Shown: positions 26,513-39,024, numbered from the stretch's first letter. The stretch: DNA of 64,000 nucleotides from Acephala macrosclerotiorum (GCA_014904845.1 MU119205.1:1-64000); one strand, 5' to 3'. The notes: generated from the letters alone by a model not told the origin. Numbers and translations are program-made.

Positions 26513-29500
26513 AAATTTACTAGAAAAAATCTATTTTTCGATAAAATAATTGAAATTGTAAAATCGAATTTCGAGATTGAAAAACGTTAAAACAAAATAT
26601 TCAATTAATAGAACACGATTATACTCGCGTTAATTCGAGTATAAAATTTAAATAAAACGATTTTCGAATATTTCGAAATATTGTATTAAAAACTGATTTA
26701 AAAACAATTTGATTTACGCTCGAATATACGAACAAAGATTATTATATAAAACAAATTTTATTACGTTTACTAGAGTATACTAAAGTACTATTAAACACTT
26801 TTTCGATTTTTATCGAATTTTTAAATAATATATAAAAACGTTCGTAATACGATTTTATTTTAAACGAAAATAAAAACAATTTTTAAAATTTTTATAATCG
26901 AAAAAAAAGAAATTTATTGAAATATAATCGAATTATATTTTGTAAATTACAAATATTACGATAAAAATACTTAATATAGTAATTGAATTAATTACAAAAA
27001 ATCGATAATATATTAAAACAAAAAAAAGTATTTCGTTTGTAAAAACTCGAATTATTAAAATACTCGTTATACGCTAAAAAAAAGAAAAAAAGCGTACAAC
27101 GATTTTAAAAAATCGAGATCGTTCGATAAAAACAAAATAATTCAATTTGTAATTAAATTCAAAAAATTAAATTTCGATATTACTAAGAAATACAAACAAT
27201 TTATTGTTGAATTTACTAAAGAAAAAAATTTATATAGAAACGATATTACGCGATCGATTAATTATTTTATAATATTTTACGATACGATTAATAAATTTAA
27301 AATCATCGAATTACTCGATTATTAATCAATTTATTATACGATATCGAATGTCGCAATATAATCGAAATCGCTTTTAATATTTATTAATACAAAAACGTAT
27401 TTAACGAATTGCTACGTATTAAACGTTTTTATGAATATTATAATCGATATTAGTATTATTTAATGATCGATTATCGACGAAAATTAGTATTTAGTTTTTT
27501 AACGAATTTAAAACGTTAAATTAAATGAATTTAAAGTTAAAAAAACAATAATTAAATTTGAAATTGATGAAATTTTATTTTTTAAAATTATTGATATCGA
27601 TATATCAATTGAACGTATTACGTTTTACGTAGTTTCAATAGATGTACTTTTTTTATTGTATTTTTAAAATATAAACAAATTACGAATTAAATTCGACAAT
27701 TTTAATAATATATTTGTTCGAGATAAACGATATACGTTTATTATTAGAGCGTTTAAATATCTTTAAATACTATTTAATTTATTCGAAAGTTTGATTTATA
27801 GTAATTGTAAAATTTCTACGATAAAAATCGATTTTATTATTTATTATTTAATTAAAATAAAATTCAAACGATTGTATAAACGTTTCGAATATTTATCAAT
27901 TATTAAATTCGCGCGAATATTAAAACGTAAAAAATAATTTACAAATTTCAAAAAAATTAAAAAAAATAATAAAATTTTATTAATAATATCAAATAAATAA
28001 TAAATTTTTCGATCGTTTCAAATTTATATTGCGTAACGACTATAATTTTAATTATTTCGTTTATTTAAACGTATTATAAATCGATAAAAAATTAGTATTT
28101 TAAATTGTAAACGAAATTATAGTATTTTAAATCGCGAGATTTTTTGTAAATATATCGACAAAAAAAATATAAAACGCTTTTCGAGCGTACTAAATCGATA
28201 TTTATTTTGAACTATTAATATTTATTATTTATAATTTTAAAATAAATTTCAATTTTAAAAAATTTCACAATAACGCTAAAAATATAAACATTGACTTAAA
28301 AATTATATTAATAGAAATTTATAACTCGATTAATTTAATAAAAAAATATTACGTTTTATTAAAACGTGCATATAATATACTATTTTAAAAAAATTTCGAT
28401 TTATAGAAAAAAAAGTAATTTTAAATAATAATCAAAACAATCAATAATACGACGAAATCGAATAATATTATTTTTATATTTTTTATTTTCAACGTTTATT
28501 TTCGAATATTACAATAGAACGCGTTTGTAATATTAATTACCGTTAAAATTAAAGCGATAAAAAGTGCAATAATCGTAATTCGAAAATATTACACTATTCG
28601 TCAAATTAACAATATTCTACGAATAAAAAATAATCTACGAAATTATTATTTGATCGATTTATTTTTAAATTCAAACGTACTTATTTAAAAAAAAAAGCAA
28701 AAAATAAAAAAAACTATATACGCTTTTAATAGTAAATAAAAAAATATATTAATTACAATTACTAAATAAATTAAAAAATTTTCATAATATTATAATAAAA
28801 TCATTTTATTAAAATTTCAAATAATTCGAAAAATAATCAAAAAATTATTTATTAAAAAAAAACTTATTAAAAAATTTAAATTTAAAATTAAATTTTTTTA
28901 AAAAAAATTCGAAAATAAAAAAATATATATTTAATTTATTTCATTCGATCGAAAAATTTTTATATATTTTAAAAAAAAATTTACATTTATTTCGAATTGT
29001 AATAAAAATTTTTTTTTACGTTTTCAATTTTAATGAATATATTTATATAATAATTTATATAAATATAAAAATTTTTAAAATTTATTTAATCGAAAAAAAA
29101 ATTAAAAATAAGTAATTGTTTATAGATTTTCACGTAAAAAAAATTATTATTATTTTAAACGATTTATTTGTAATTTCTCGTAAAAAAGAAATTAATAAAC
29201 TAATTGTAAAAAAAAATTTTAAATTAATTTTTAATAATTCGAAAAAAATTAATAATTAACGAATTTTTGATTTAAAATTAGTAAACGAGATTAAAAATAT
29301 AAAAACGATAATTTTATACGAAAAATCTCGTTTTATAATTTAAATATTTAATAATAAAAACAAAAAAACAATATTAATTCAATTTTCGATTATTTAATAC
29401 GTTAATTAATGAATTATTATCGTTTTAATTTTATTTTTTAAATTTAAAAAAATTAGTTTTTATTTGAAAAATATTATTTAAATATATATACAATTAATAA

Positions 29501-31070
29501 TTTTATTAATACGTATTATTTTTATTAGATTTTCGAAGAAAATAATAAATAAACTTTTATTAAACGTCGTTTTCAAAATAATTAAATTTTTTTATAAAAT
29601 TTTGAAAACGAAAATACATTAGTATAAAACGTATAATACTTACTACAAAAACAAATTTTTGATAAAATTTTTAACTTTCGATTTCTATTTATTTATTACG
29701 AAAAGTAATTATATTTTATTCAAAATAATTAGTATACAAATCAATAATACGCTTATTCTAAAAAATTAGATTTTTATAGAACTAAAAAATTTTAAACTAT
29801 AAAAAGTTAAATTACTAATTAAATTTATAGAATTTTTTACGTTGAATACTTTTTTATTATTTAATGAATGTAAATTAATAATAAATAAAACTGGAAATAA
29901 AATTGTGTTTTCGTAAAAAGAACAAAGTAAATATTTAAATTTAATTAATTTAAAATTAGATTTTTACAAATAGACGTACTTCGAACAATGTACTCGAAGA
30001 ATATATATTAATTCTATTTACCAATCGAAAACTGCGTACGATATATCGACGGTAATTCAATATTAATATTTCGAAAAAAAGTAAATTGTAACGTTAAATA
30101 AACGATTATAATAACAAATGAATAATCTCGATCGTAAACTCTAATTCTTTTATTTAAATTTACATTCAATGAAACTCTTCGTCTTTATAAACAATTTTTT
30201 TGCCATAAATAAAAATCTTAGTTCGCAGATCGAATATGTCGTCGTTTTTAGCAATAAAATTTATAGCGATAAATAATTCGATTTACGAAATAATTTATTT
30301 CACTAGAATTCAATAAAATGCCAAAAAATTATTTGTATTGTTTTAACTTTTGAATTATACGCAATAATAATAGAAATCGATATAGAAATTTCGATTTTTA
30401 TTACTTTTAATTTTATTATAAAATAATTCAAATTAAATTTAATTTTCGTAATTATTTATATCGATTTCTTTTTTTTTTATAAGTATATAATCAAATTCGA
30501 TACTACTAAAAAAAAGCGTTTTATAATCGATATTATAATTATTAAATAATTGTATAAACGCAAAAAACTTTCAAAGATTCGATAAATTATTAAAAATAGT
30601 AATTTAATTAATATTATAATTAAATTCAATATTAATAAAGTATTTAAATCGCTTATTAGTATTAATCGTTTTAATATTAAAGTACAAAAATGAATACAAT
30701 GTTTTAAAATTTAAAAATTAATTAATAAAAACGAAAATAGTAAAAAAAATAATCGTTAAAAAAAATAATATTAGAAAAAAAAACGTATAATTATTATTTT
30801 AATGTTTTTAGTGTTTTTCGATATTTTTAGTATTTTCGAGAATAAAATTTTCGATTGATTCGAAGATTATAAATATCGAGTTTAAAAGAATTTTTTTAAG
30901 TTTGATTTGATCGATCAAATATTACAACACGTGACAATAATTAGTTTATAATTAGATTTTTTTTTAGTATTTGATAATAGAATAACGCATTAGTAATCGT
31001 AGTAGTACTTTTCTTTGTATTTGATTTACGAGTTGAAAAAAGCGTTTTCTTTTAAAAAAAGAATTATTAA

Positions 31071-31299
31071 TATTAATTCAATTATATGATTGCTTAAACG
31101 ATCGATTAAATAATTTTAATTATAATTTCTATTGTTTTTAGTAATAATTGCTTTAGTGTTCACTTTTTAATCTTACGTTTATTTTGTTTAATTATATAAA
31201 TAGAAAAATGCTTTTTTTAAGAAAAAACAAATAAAATTAAATTATTAATACCAGATTAAAATTTTAGTATTTCGTGATTTGTTTTTGAACATTTTAATA
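31071..31299 (+). repeat. 3' LTR of copy B (229 bp)
   Basis: Begins TATTAATTCAATTATATG, where TG has become TA, and ends TTTTAATA. The polypurine tract before it (about 31054-31062) is followed by ATTATTAATA, matching copies A and C. Confidence 0.9.
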
Positions 31300-31767
31300 T
31301 AAATATTTAATCAAATTAAAAACGATCAAAGAAAAACATTTTATAATTAATATTATAATTTTTTATTAATCGTATAAACGTAAAAAATTATAAAAAATTC
31401 AATAAATTAACGATTAAAATAATTTAATAAATATTATAATAAAATTTTAAAAAAGTTTCTAAATACGAATTATTTTAAAATTCAAATAAAAAAATAAATT
31501 AAAAATTATATTTCGAATTTTGTAATTTTTTAATTTATAAAATTAAAAAAAAAAAATTTATTTTAATTTCGATATTTATAACTCTCGATAAATTTCAAAA
31601 ATAATATTAATTTATTAATATTATTTTTAAAGTTTAATTATATGATTTTTATATTAAAATATTAGCGAGTTTTATATATTAACGAATTACAATAAAAAAA
31701 GAAAATAAAAACGCTTTTTTAAATAATTGAATTGAATTAATTCTTGTTACAAAAAAAGAATTACTAG

Positions 31768-31976
31768 TATGAGTACAATATTAGTTTAGTAGTCACGTGC
31801 GGTACTATGCCAAATCGGGACTAGCGCCGCTTGCGCTAGAGTTGAAATTATATTCTTCAATTTTTGCGCGTTTATTAGATTTAAAAACTTACAATCAATC
31901 AACGAATTATTCAATCTATTTATTTATTTCGTTTTTAATTTATTACTAGTAATAAATATCTCTAGTAATATTAATA
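31768..31976 (+). repeat. 3' LTR of element C (209 bp)
   Basis: Matches 13346-13554 end to end. It begins TATGAGTAC where the 5' copy has TGTGGATAC; both fit an ancestor TGTGGGTAC. The word AAAAAAAGAATTACTAG directly before it also precedes the 3' LTRs of A and B in mutated form. It is less mutated than the 5' copy, keeping CAATCAATCAACG where the other has TAATTAACG-type changes. Confidence 0.9.
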
Positions 31977-32650
31977 TAATCGTTATCGATAAATATAATT
32001 AAATTATATAATTAAAAATTTAAATATTTTATAATTTAAAATTTTAATATTTAAAACAAAAACGTACTTTTAAAATTTTATATTAAAAATATACTTTTTT
32101 AAATTTTTGTTTTTATATTTAATTATTATAATCGATTTAATTAATTACAATTGTAAAATTTTAACATTTTTTATTAAATCGATTATATATTAATTCGAAA
32201 TTACGAAATCGCGAAATTTTTAAATAAATTAATCAAATTATTATATTTAAATATCTCGATTAAATTTAAATAAAATTATTTATTGTAAAAAGTATTAATA
32301 TTACGTATATATAAAAATATTAATTTTTAAATCGAATAAATAAATATAAAATTTTAAAATAAATAAATTAATATTATTATTATTTATTAAAAAAATAATT
32401 TATTTTATAAAATTATAATATAAAAATTAAATTTAATAAATTATATTAAATCGAATTAAATAATATTAATTAATTTTTATATAATAAAAAATTTAAATTA
32501 ATAATTTTTTTTTTAAATATATTTTTTATATTTTATTATTATAAATAATTATTTATAATATAATATAAAATAAATAATAAATATTTATTTAAAAATTATT
32601 TAAAAACTATTTAAATTGCTTAAATTGCTCAAATAAACTAAGTAAAAAAA
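31977..32650. other. AT-rich tail and heterochromatin boundary
   Basis: AT-rich degraded sequence continues after element C to about 32620-32650, where within a few tens of bases composition changes to that of ordinary fungal intergenic DNA. No gene or repeat structure was recognised in the tail. Confidence 0.75.
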
Positions 32651-33683
32651 AAGTAAACCGAGAGTAATTAGTACTTGAATAAAAGCGGCGAGCTTATTAA
32701 CCGACTTTGGAACAAAGAAAAAAAAAATTTGTATTCAACTACCAAAGTAATCAAGACTTATATATTACTTTATTTTTACCAATCCATCTTTGTATCATAC
32801 TTGACAGTTTCAATTCTAGCCTACCAGACACAATAAGTCTATATGAATTGCGAGATGAATAACTTTAACACACATCCAAGAAGTTGACAGTAGTTGTACA
32901 TGACTGCTCATAAATATGACCACGTTTACAAGATATTGGCTCTTTAGCCTCGAGTTATCGATCTCTGATATTCCTCGATTCCTTGGAACATGCTACCCTG
33001 CTACTTCCTATTTAAACAATTTGACTTACAAGCTAGCACTACGAACCGATTTTCAAATTCAAATGCCAGATAAAGCTTCTGACTCTATCTCTATCGCAGA
33101 ACTATGATGAATGCAGTAGTGGTGCTGAAAATAGGGTTTGGTAGCTGTCAGGGACATTGAGAGAATTACTAAAACCCTGATGAAATCTAATATCTCCTAC
33201 CTTCAGTTTCCAAATATGCCTAGCCTTCTTAAAGCGTTGGAACTTTCAAGAGAATCCTGTCTACTTCATGTAAGAGAGACAATGAGCCACGGAACGAGGG
33301 TGTGGAGTTGACATCTCACCTTCCTTTCGTAATGGCATAGCTGTTTGTGCAAGTTCGTGGGTTTCATTGAAGCATTGCAGCATTGCTCTCGACGAAGAGA
33401 CATTGTAACGTTAGCGACGACTCCACGAGCTATTATGCTTCGGGCTCGAGCTTTCACCACAATGATTCAAGTGACATTTCTATACCAATGAATTGGAAAA
33501 GAGTAAACATTATGTAACAACTAAAGTACTATTGGTATCGTTGCGGCTGTTGCTTGGGTATCAATGCTCACTCCCCGATGATGATCCGAAGCTGGGTATC
33601 AAATCACGCTGTGCTGTTCTCCTCCAAGCTGATCCGAGACCGCCTTCCAATACATGGTCGTTTCCTCGCATTCTCGTCGCAGT
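32651..33683. other. Gene-free spacer next to the AT block
   Basis: Ordinary base composition. I see no recognisable gene. The small open frames here (for example 32916-33107 + and 33266-33460 -) are short, lack matching splice patterns and resemble nothing known. The 3' UTR of the SPX-RING gene will occupy the right end. Confidence 0.6.
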
Positions 33684-35478
33684 TTACATTATCGCACACT
33701 TCTGCTGGCTTGGATGCACGTATCCAGGGCCTAAATCTTCTCTTCCTTGCTCAGTCTCATTTGCGATTTGCTTCTCCCTGACTTCCTTTGGAAACCACTT
33801 TTTGAGATAGGCTGTCATTTCTGCATCAAGGTCATCTGCAGCATGTTAGTGACATTGGCATTATCAGAGCTATGGACCGCCGCGTACCTATTGTTAAGTT
33901 GACGAGGGTGAATTTGCGACAGAGGGGACAAGGTCTCCGGGTTCTCTCCAGCTTGATCGCGCAACGGATGCAATATACGTGTTTGCACTTGAGCTTTACG
34001 GGTCGCCAGACAATGCTGAAGCAGACTGGACAGAGGAAGTCGTCGAGTTGCGGAACAACTTTGACAATGTCCTGTGTGATTTGGGCACATGCTGCCTTCG
34101 CTATGGATCCTGACATTATGGCATCTGACTGAATAAGTTTTGGAAAGGTTTTGGTGGCTCCAAGTTTTGTTCTCTTGTCGAATTCTGGATAAATTTAGCG
34201 AGATCGTGGTTGTTTGAGGATTTCGACGTACTTTTGATGATCTTGGAAATCGCCTTTTGGTTGATTTCCAGGTATTTGAGGTTCTGCAGCAGCTTGATGT
34301 TTATGCAGATAAACTGGGAAAATGCATGCCGGCTTTCCGGAAGCTTAAATCTGTCTAAAAGACTCCGCTGAACAACCTCTTTCTGGAACCATTCAAGTTG
34401 ACGAGCTGCAGTAGCGCTGTCCCGAGTCCCATGATCCTGCTCGTTCGTGGAGAAGAAAATCGCGCCATCCAGGTATAGCGCAAAGAGTTCTCTCCACCTG
34501 TATAGATCCGTCTTTGTCAGTAACTTCGATGGCCTGAAAGGAGTTAGCAGACGTCGATAGTTGATTTTGGAGTTCATACTGAGCCAAGCGGACGAGTTGA
34601 GTAGAAAGTGCCTCGATATTTTCGGTCAAAACCTCCTGTTGCTGTCTCTGGAGTTTATCGAGCTCTAGCACATCAAAGTGCAGCATATCAAAGAACTCAG
34701 CATCGAAAGTCAGAGGGACCTCAATCCTTTTAAACCCAGGTCTTTCAATAGACTGGTCCAGTCTGCAGAGCGGGTCAATACGTGTTCAGGTTCAAATTGT
34801 GATATAACAGCTCCACCCGCTCTTATGAAAGATATATGCAATCGAGTTGCGGTTGACGGTCTTAGTCGAAGGAGAATACTGTCGGATGGAAAAAGTCAGA
34901 ATTGGCTCACCTCTTGTCTGCCGTGTGGTCGTCTTTCCCAGACTCAGGTGGAGCATCGTCGTGAATTTCCTCAATCCGGCCATTGCCGCCTTGTCGAACA
35001 GCTAGTTGCTCCAAGTATGCTCTCGTCTCCGCGGATAGTACCGCATCGACCGCGAACTTGTCCCCTTCTTGGATGAAGAGTGTAAGTTTAGGGACGAAAT
35101 TGGATGAGCCTTGCGACACGATTAGCCCTTAACTCCGATGATCCAACCTCAGTCCTCGAGGTTCACCCACCGTCGATTTCATATTGGAATGCTGCTCCAC
35201 TTCCTCTTCGAGCAGCGATATCACCAGACTCATGGACTAAGTGGGAAAGAGTTTCGGGGTCTAAACCAAGATCTCGCAATTCGGATTGGACCTAGGCAAA
35301 TGTAAGCTTTTGGCGAGGATGCCTGTAGCAAATGCATCAATGCAGGGCTACCAGGACGCCTTAACCTTACCTTCTTCACACATTTTTTCAACTGAGCATA
35401 GGGTAAGGCAGACTCGATCCATTCCGGTGGATAGCCTTCCTTCTGCAAGGCTTCCTTGTATTTGTGAGCGAACTTCAT
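33684..35478 (-). CDS. SPX-RING protein, probable E3 ubiquitin ligase (RING-14 type)
   Basis: Seven exons by splice signals: 35478-35371, 35291-35171, 35109-34911, 34762-34580, 34533-34232, 34184-33888 and 33835-33684; they sum to 453 codons plus stop. The N-terminus (MKFAHKYKEAL at 1-11) opens an SPX domain that ends with the lysine-rich helix EINQKAISKIIKKFDKR, the part that binds inositol pyrophosphates in known SPX domains. A C3HC4 RING follows, beginning CPVCF and ending CPLC, then a short tail ending KCAIM. SPX plus RING is a known fungal architecture linked to phosphate sensing and ubiquitin transfer; substrate unknown. The last four residues fit a CaaX prenylation box, which would place it on a membrane (inference). 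It is the first gene beside the heterochromatin block. Confidence 0.88.
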
Positions 35479-36614
35479 CTTGTCTTCTTATCGTCGTTGT
35501 GAAGAGACGGATCAGGCAAGTGCTCGCGTGACCGGATCGTGCGCCGCTAATTACCTAAGGATATTTGCATGTGGTGGCTGCGTCAGAGGCGTTTCCATCC
35601 GAAATCCGAAATCCGAAGTCCGAAATTGACAGGAAATATCGATAGCGACCGATAGGGATGCAAAATGGGATTTTGTTGGTAGTTGGATGCGACGAGGCAG
35701 GACGAGGCATATATGTTATCTCACCTAGTAGCCTTGCGGGAAGGATCAGGGCAAGCGGCGACAAGCTCTTTCCAAAAGACGCACGCACGCACGCCATTGA
35801 TCTGTTGGGACCACTCAGGTCGGGCAGAAACGCCACAGGGCCATGGCAAGCCTTCCTCGTGGCGCGCTTCCCCAGCTCTCAGCAGGAGAAATAAGTGGCC
35901 GATACCCGTTCTGTGCGCAAATTCACACGAATCCGCGAATTTTACTAGAACTAGTTAAGAAAACTTGCAATTTCGTTTTGCGAAGTCTTTCATTAGTTTC
36001 TTGAAAAGTATTCTTGGAAGTTTCATGGATATCAGGGTGTGAGTAGTTACGAAATAAATAATTCAGTGGGGGACTTTTTGGTGTTCTCGAGGACGAAAAT
36101 CAGCCATTTATTTCTCCGGCTGAGAGCCCAGGCTTCAAAGGCGTTCGTCGTCTGCGCAACAAGTTCCGACTCGGCCTCTCCATCTTACTACGTAACCTTA
36201 GACCACGTCCACTTACTTCTCCTTCCACTGCTGACTCGCCAGAAGAAAACTAGAGAACCGCCCAAACCCGGAAAGAGACTTCACTCCAGCATGTGATAGT
36301 ACCTGCTTTTCACTTCATTGCGGCATCGGAACAGGAGACCATTAGTTACGACTTGCTGAGGTCATATCGTCTCTGATCGCCTACACTTATGCTGTATCAT
36401 GAAGAGCTTTACAGACTTGAAATTTTGCAGTGATGGTCGATTCCGACCCGGGATATTTGAATTCGTGAATGTCCCTCCTCACGTGTTTATCGATAACAAT
36501 TTACCCCCACTAATCTTGGCGGCAATGTTGACGTCGAACACACACGCGACTCGTCCCTATTCAATTCCTCATTGAACCACCAACATTACGAGTCCCGGAG
36601 ATCTTCGACACACA
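35479..36614. promoter_or_regulatory. Divergent promoter region between SPX-RING and F-box genes
   Basis: 1.1 kb without a supported gene. It contains a short run of CCGAAAT-type repeats (about 35598-35625), an ACGC run (about 35778-35793) and a CACGTG E-box at 36480-36485, about 130 bp upstream of the F-box start. No TATA box is convincing. Confidence 0.45.
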
Positions 36615-38642
36615 ATGGTAGAAGATCTGGCTGAAGCTTTTGGATCAAGACTCACAATGAACGCAATTTGCGATAGCCCGCAGAAACAATGCCTTCTCAC
36701 CGACCTTCCAGACGAAGTCCTCCAGCACATCCTCTACTATTGCTCAGCGAACCATGTTCTTTCGAATGTTCAACGACTCTCCAAACGATTTGGCAGACTA
36801 GCGAGTGAACCACTGCTATGGCGATATCACTGCAGAGTCGAGTTCAAATACTGGGACTCGAAGCATCACATCAGACAGAAGTTCCTGGGGAACGTCGCAG
36901 ATGTGGACTGGAAGGCACTTTATACATATCGGAGCAGGGTGGATGCACAAACAACAGAGCTACTCGACAGCATTCTAGAGGGCCAGATTGACCGGATATC
37001 GAAGTTCAGAACAATTTCTGAGTTTGGATACGATGCGAAAGACACTTTGGTGCGGCATTGCCACACGCATGACGATGCCAAAGATGTCCTTGCGAGGAGG
37101 TGAGTTATCTTTCATTTGCCTTCAAAAAGCAGCTCTGATTATTTCTAGATACTACGCAAGCGCTGTTCTCGATCACGTCCATCGATCAAAGGCATTGGCA
37201 GAATGGAGGAAGGTTTGTCACGGAGAAAGGGTGTCTTTGGAGAGAGCTCTAGGCGCATTTGATATGTTCATCCTACATGACCAATATGGTGACCTGGAGG
37301 AGGTATGTCTAGTCCTCAATGTCAAGGAAGTAATGAGCTGAATTGCGTTCCCAGATCTCAGACCTCTTCGACAGTCTCGCCACTCGTCTTAATCAAGAGC
37401 ATCCCGGGCTCGACCACCTACCACCACGTAAGAAGGCACTTCTCGCAGTGAAGTTCTTGCGTAGACACAATTACGTGGGTCTCTCCTCAGAGCTGGCATA
37501 TAGGGATTTGCAGAACAACTTTATTGGCATTGCGCTGCAGGATCAGGACCATCCGTCACTTCCTCTTATTTCGGTTGCCATATTCTGTGCCTTAGCACGG
37601 AGGCTAGGTCTCGATGCGAAATGTTGTGGAATACCTAATCATGTTCATGCCATGGTAACACCCGCGCCTGGAGAGACTCTCGATGACAGGCCTCTGAGGG
37701 AAGGAGAAAGTCAAGCTCAGCCCATGTTTCTAGACCCGTATCGATTTGACGAAGAAATACCGGAACAAAACCTTCGCATCATGCTGTCTCAGTACGGCAT
37801 TCAGCCACATCAATTTGCGGAGTTCATGGCGGACACCGGTAATACAAACCTGATACTACGGACATCGAGGAACATTTTGGCAACAGTCCAAGAATTCAGA
37901 GCGCAAGCGGGTGCTGCTGCGAACACAGGCCATCCAACAATACGACTCTATGCCAACCCCTTTGCTGATTTGGACAATGCCTTCTATGCTGCCTTGTGGG
38001 CCAACTACATATTCGGCAATCCTGCTAGAACCATGGAATTGACTACCCAACGACAATTCATTCCACTCATCCTAGAACGATTTGAAAGGTTGTACCCTAT
38101 GGACGCTACTCTCATAGAGGAGTACATAGTGCCTCAGTATGGCCAGCAGGACCATATTTCCGAAAACTGGGAGCTTCGTGATGCATTGCGTGTCGTTCGA
38201 GCCGCGGACCAGACTCCAAAGCAGCGCCGACTTCGAGATACTCCAGCAGCTCGTGAAGGGGTCAAATATAAAGTCGGCCAAGTATTTCGCCATAAGCGTT
38301 ATGCCTATACAGGAGTCATCACTGGTTGGGATATGGAATGTGGTATGACCTCAGATTGGATAGCTCATAATAACGTAGACTCGCTGTCTCGAGGCAGACA
38401 TCAGAGCTTCTACCACGCACTGTAAGTCTACTATTTATTTTAAACTCAGACTACAGCTTACCGACAGGATTGCTAGGGTCGAGGATACTAGTGTTCGCTA
38501 CGTTGCGGAGGAAAACATTGAGGTTATTGAGCCTGAAGTGCCTTTTACTCTGATGAGCCTGGCGGGAAAGTTTTTCAAGCGTTGGGATAAGGAGAACCGG
38601 GTCTTTGTGTCCAACATCCGTGATGAATACCCAGAGGATTAG
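36615..38642 (+). CDS. FBXO21-like F-box protein with transglutaminase-like and YccV domains
   Basis: Four exons: 36615-37099, 37149-37302, 37355-38421 and 38468-38642, giving 626 codons plus stop. An F-box lies at about residues 28-72 (LTDLPDEVLQHILYYC, ending LLWRYHC). The middle (about 214-400) is a SirB1/transglutaminase-like region, with SLPLISVAIFCALARRLGL typical of that fold. From about 520 a YccV/HspQ-like domain begins (VKYKVGQVFRHKRYAYTGVI). This order is that of animal FBXO21, a substrate adaptor of SCF ubiquitin ligases, so the role is probably SCF adaptor; the substrate is unknown. A second in-frame ATG at 36657 could be the true start, since the F-box begins after it. Exon 4 follows a 46-nt intron and completes the YccV domain. 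Confidence 0.88.
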
Positions 38643-39024
38643 GTTGATAGGTGAAAAGTGCCACGAGTTTACATATTTTGGAATACACATAATTTCACGG
38701 GATGATAAATCCTTGTTTGGAACATACTCGGCCAAGTTCACATTGGTCTCAGTTTGAGAATCCTCCAATAAAGACTATTTCATTCCAAAATCTGCCAAGT
38801 GCCCTCGTTTGATGGACTACTGGAGGTCGTCGGATAAGATAATCCTATCTATCTCGACCTTCCGCTGTGCTTCTCGTTCCCTTCCTGGGTTGGCCACGTC
38901 CGCCGTTGATACCTCTCCAGCCGAAAAAGCTAATTAACTGACGAAGTTGACGAAGTTGTCTGTAATGCAAGGTTGTCTCCCGCCGCCGTATTGTGCTCTC
39001 CACTTCTTTCCTTTCATCCGTACC
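38643..39024. other. Convergent 3' spacer
   Basis: 382 bp between the convergent F-box and UCH37 genes. It holds their 3' UTRs, a TGACGAAGT duplication at about 38939-38956 and GATAA words near 38835. No gene is seen. Confidence 0.6.

Larger units (their letters stand above)
24984..31299 (+). mobile_element. Nested LTR retrotransposon copy B (6316 bp)
   Basis: 229-bp LTRs at 24984-25212 and 31071-31299 are flanked by a perfect TAAAT duplication (24979-24983 and 31300-31304). The body is homologous along its length to copy A and in the same orientation. It inserted into element C about 2.0 kb downstream of A. It keeps more non-CpG cytosines than A in places, for example in its 5' LTR and around 29940-30350, so it is slightly less mutated. 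One gag-like stretch (26180-26512) is still open; the rest is full of stops. Confidence 0.92.
13346..31976 (+). mobile_element. Outer LTR retrotransposon (element C), split by two nested insertions
   Basis: Near-identical 209-bp terminal repeats lie at 13346-13554 and 31768-31976 and are flanked by a perfect 5-bp target duplication TAATC (13341-13345 and 31977-31981). The span is 18.6 kb because copies A and B sit inside it. Taking out both, with one 5-bp duplication each, leaves about 6.0 kb, a normal LTR-retrotransposon size. The surviving pieces of C are 13555-16685, 22975-24978 and 31300-31767. Its last internal piece resembles the same region of A and B (compare 31330-31440 with 22195-22310), and the bases before the 3' LTR match those of A and B, so C belongs to the same lineage. 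All frames are destroyed by C-to-T and G-to-A changes. C must be older than A and B. Confidence 0.9.

Noticed and set aside
1..32650. Mitochondrial DNA inserted in the nucleus, suggested by extreme AT content
   Set aside because: No mitochondrial genes, tRNAs or rRNAs are recognisable, and the right part is fully explained by mutated LTR elements with target duplications.
32916..33107. 63-codon + strand frame beside the AT block
   Set aside because: Short, no recognised domain, no splice partner; probably chance.
34678..35076. 132-codon + strand frame
   Set aside because: It is antisense to the exons and introns of the SPX-RING gene, whose domains are clear.
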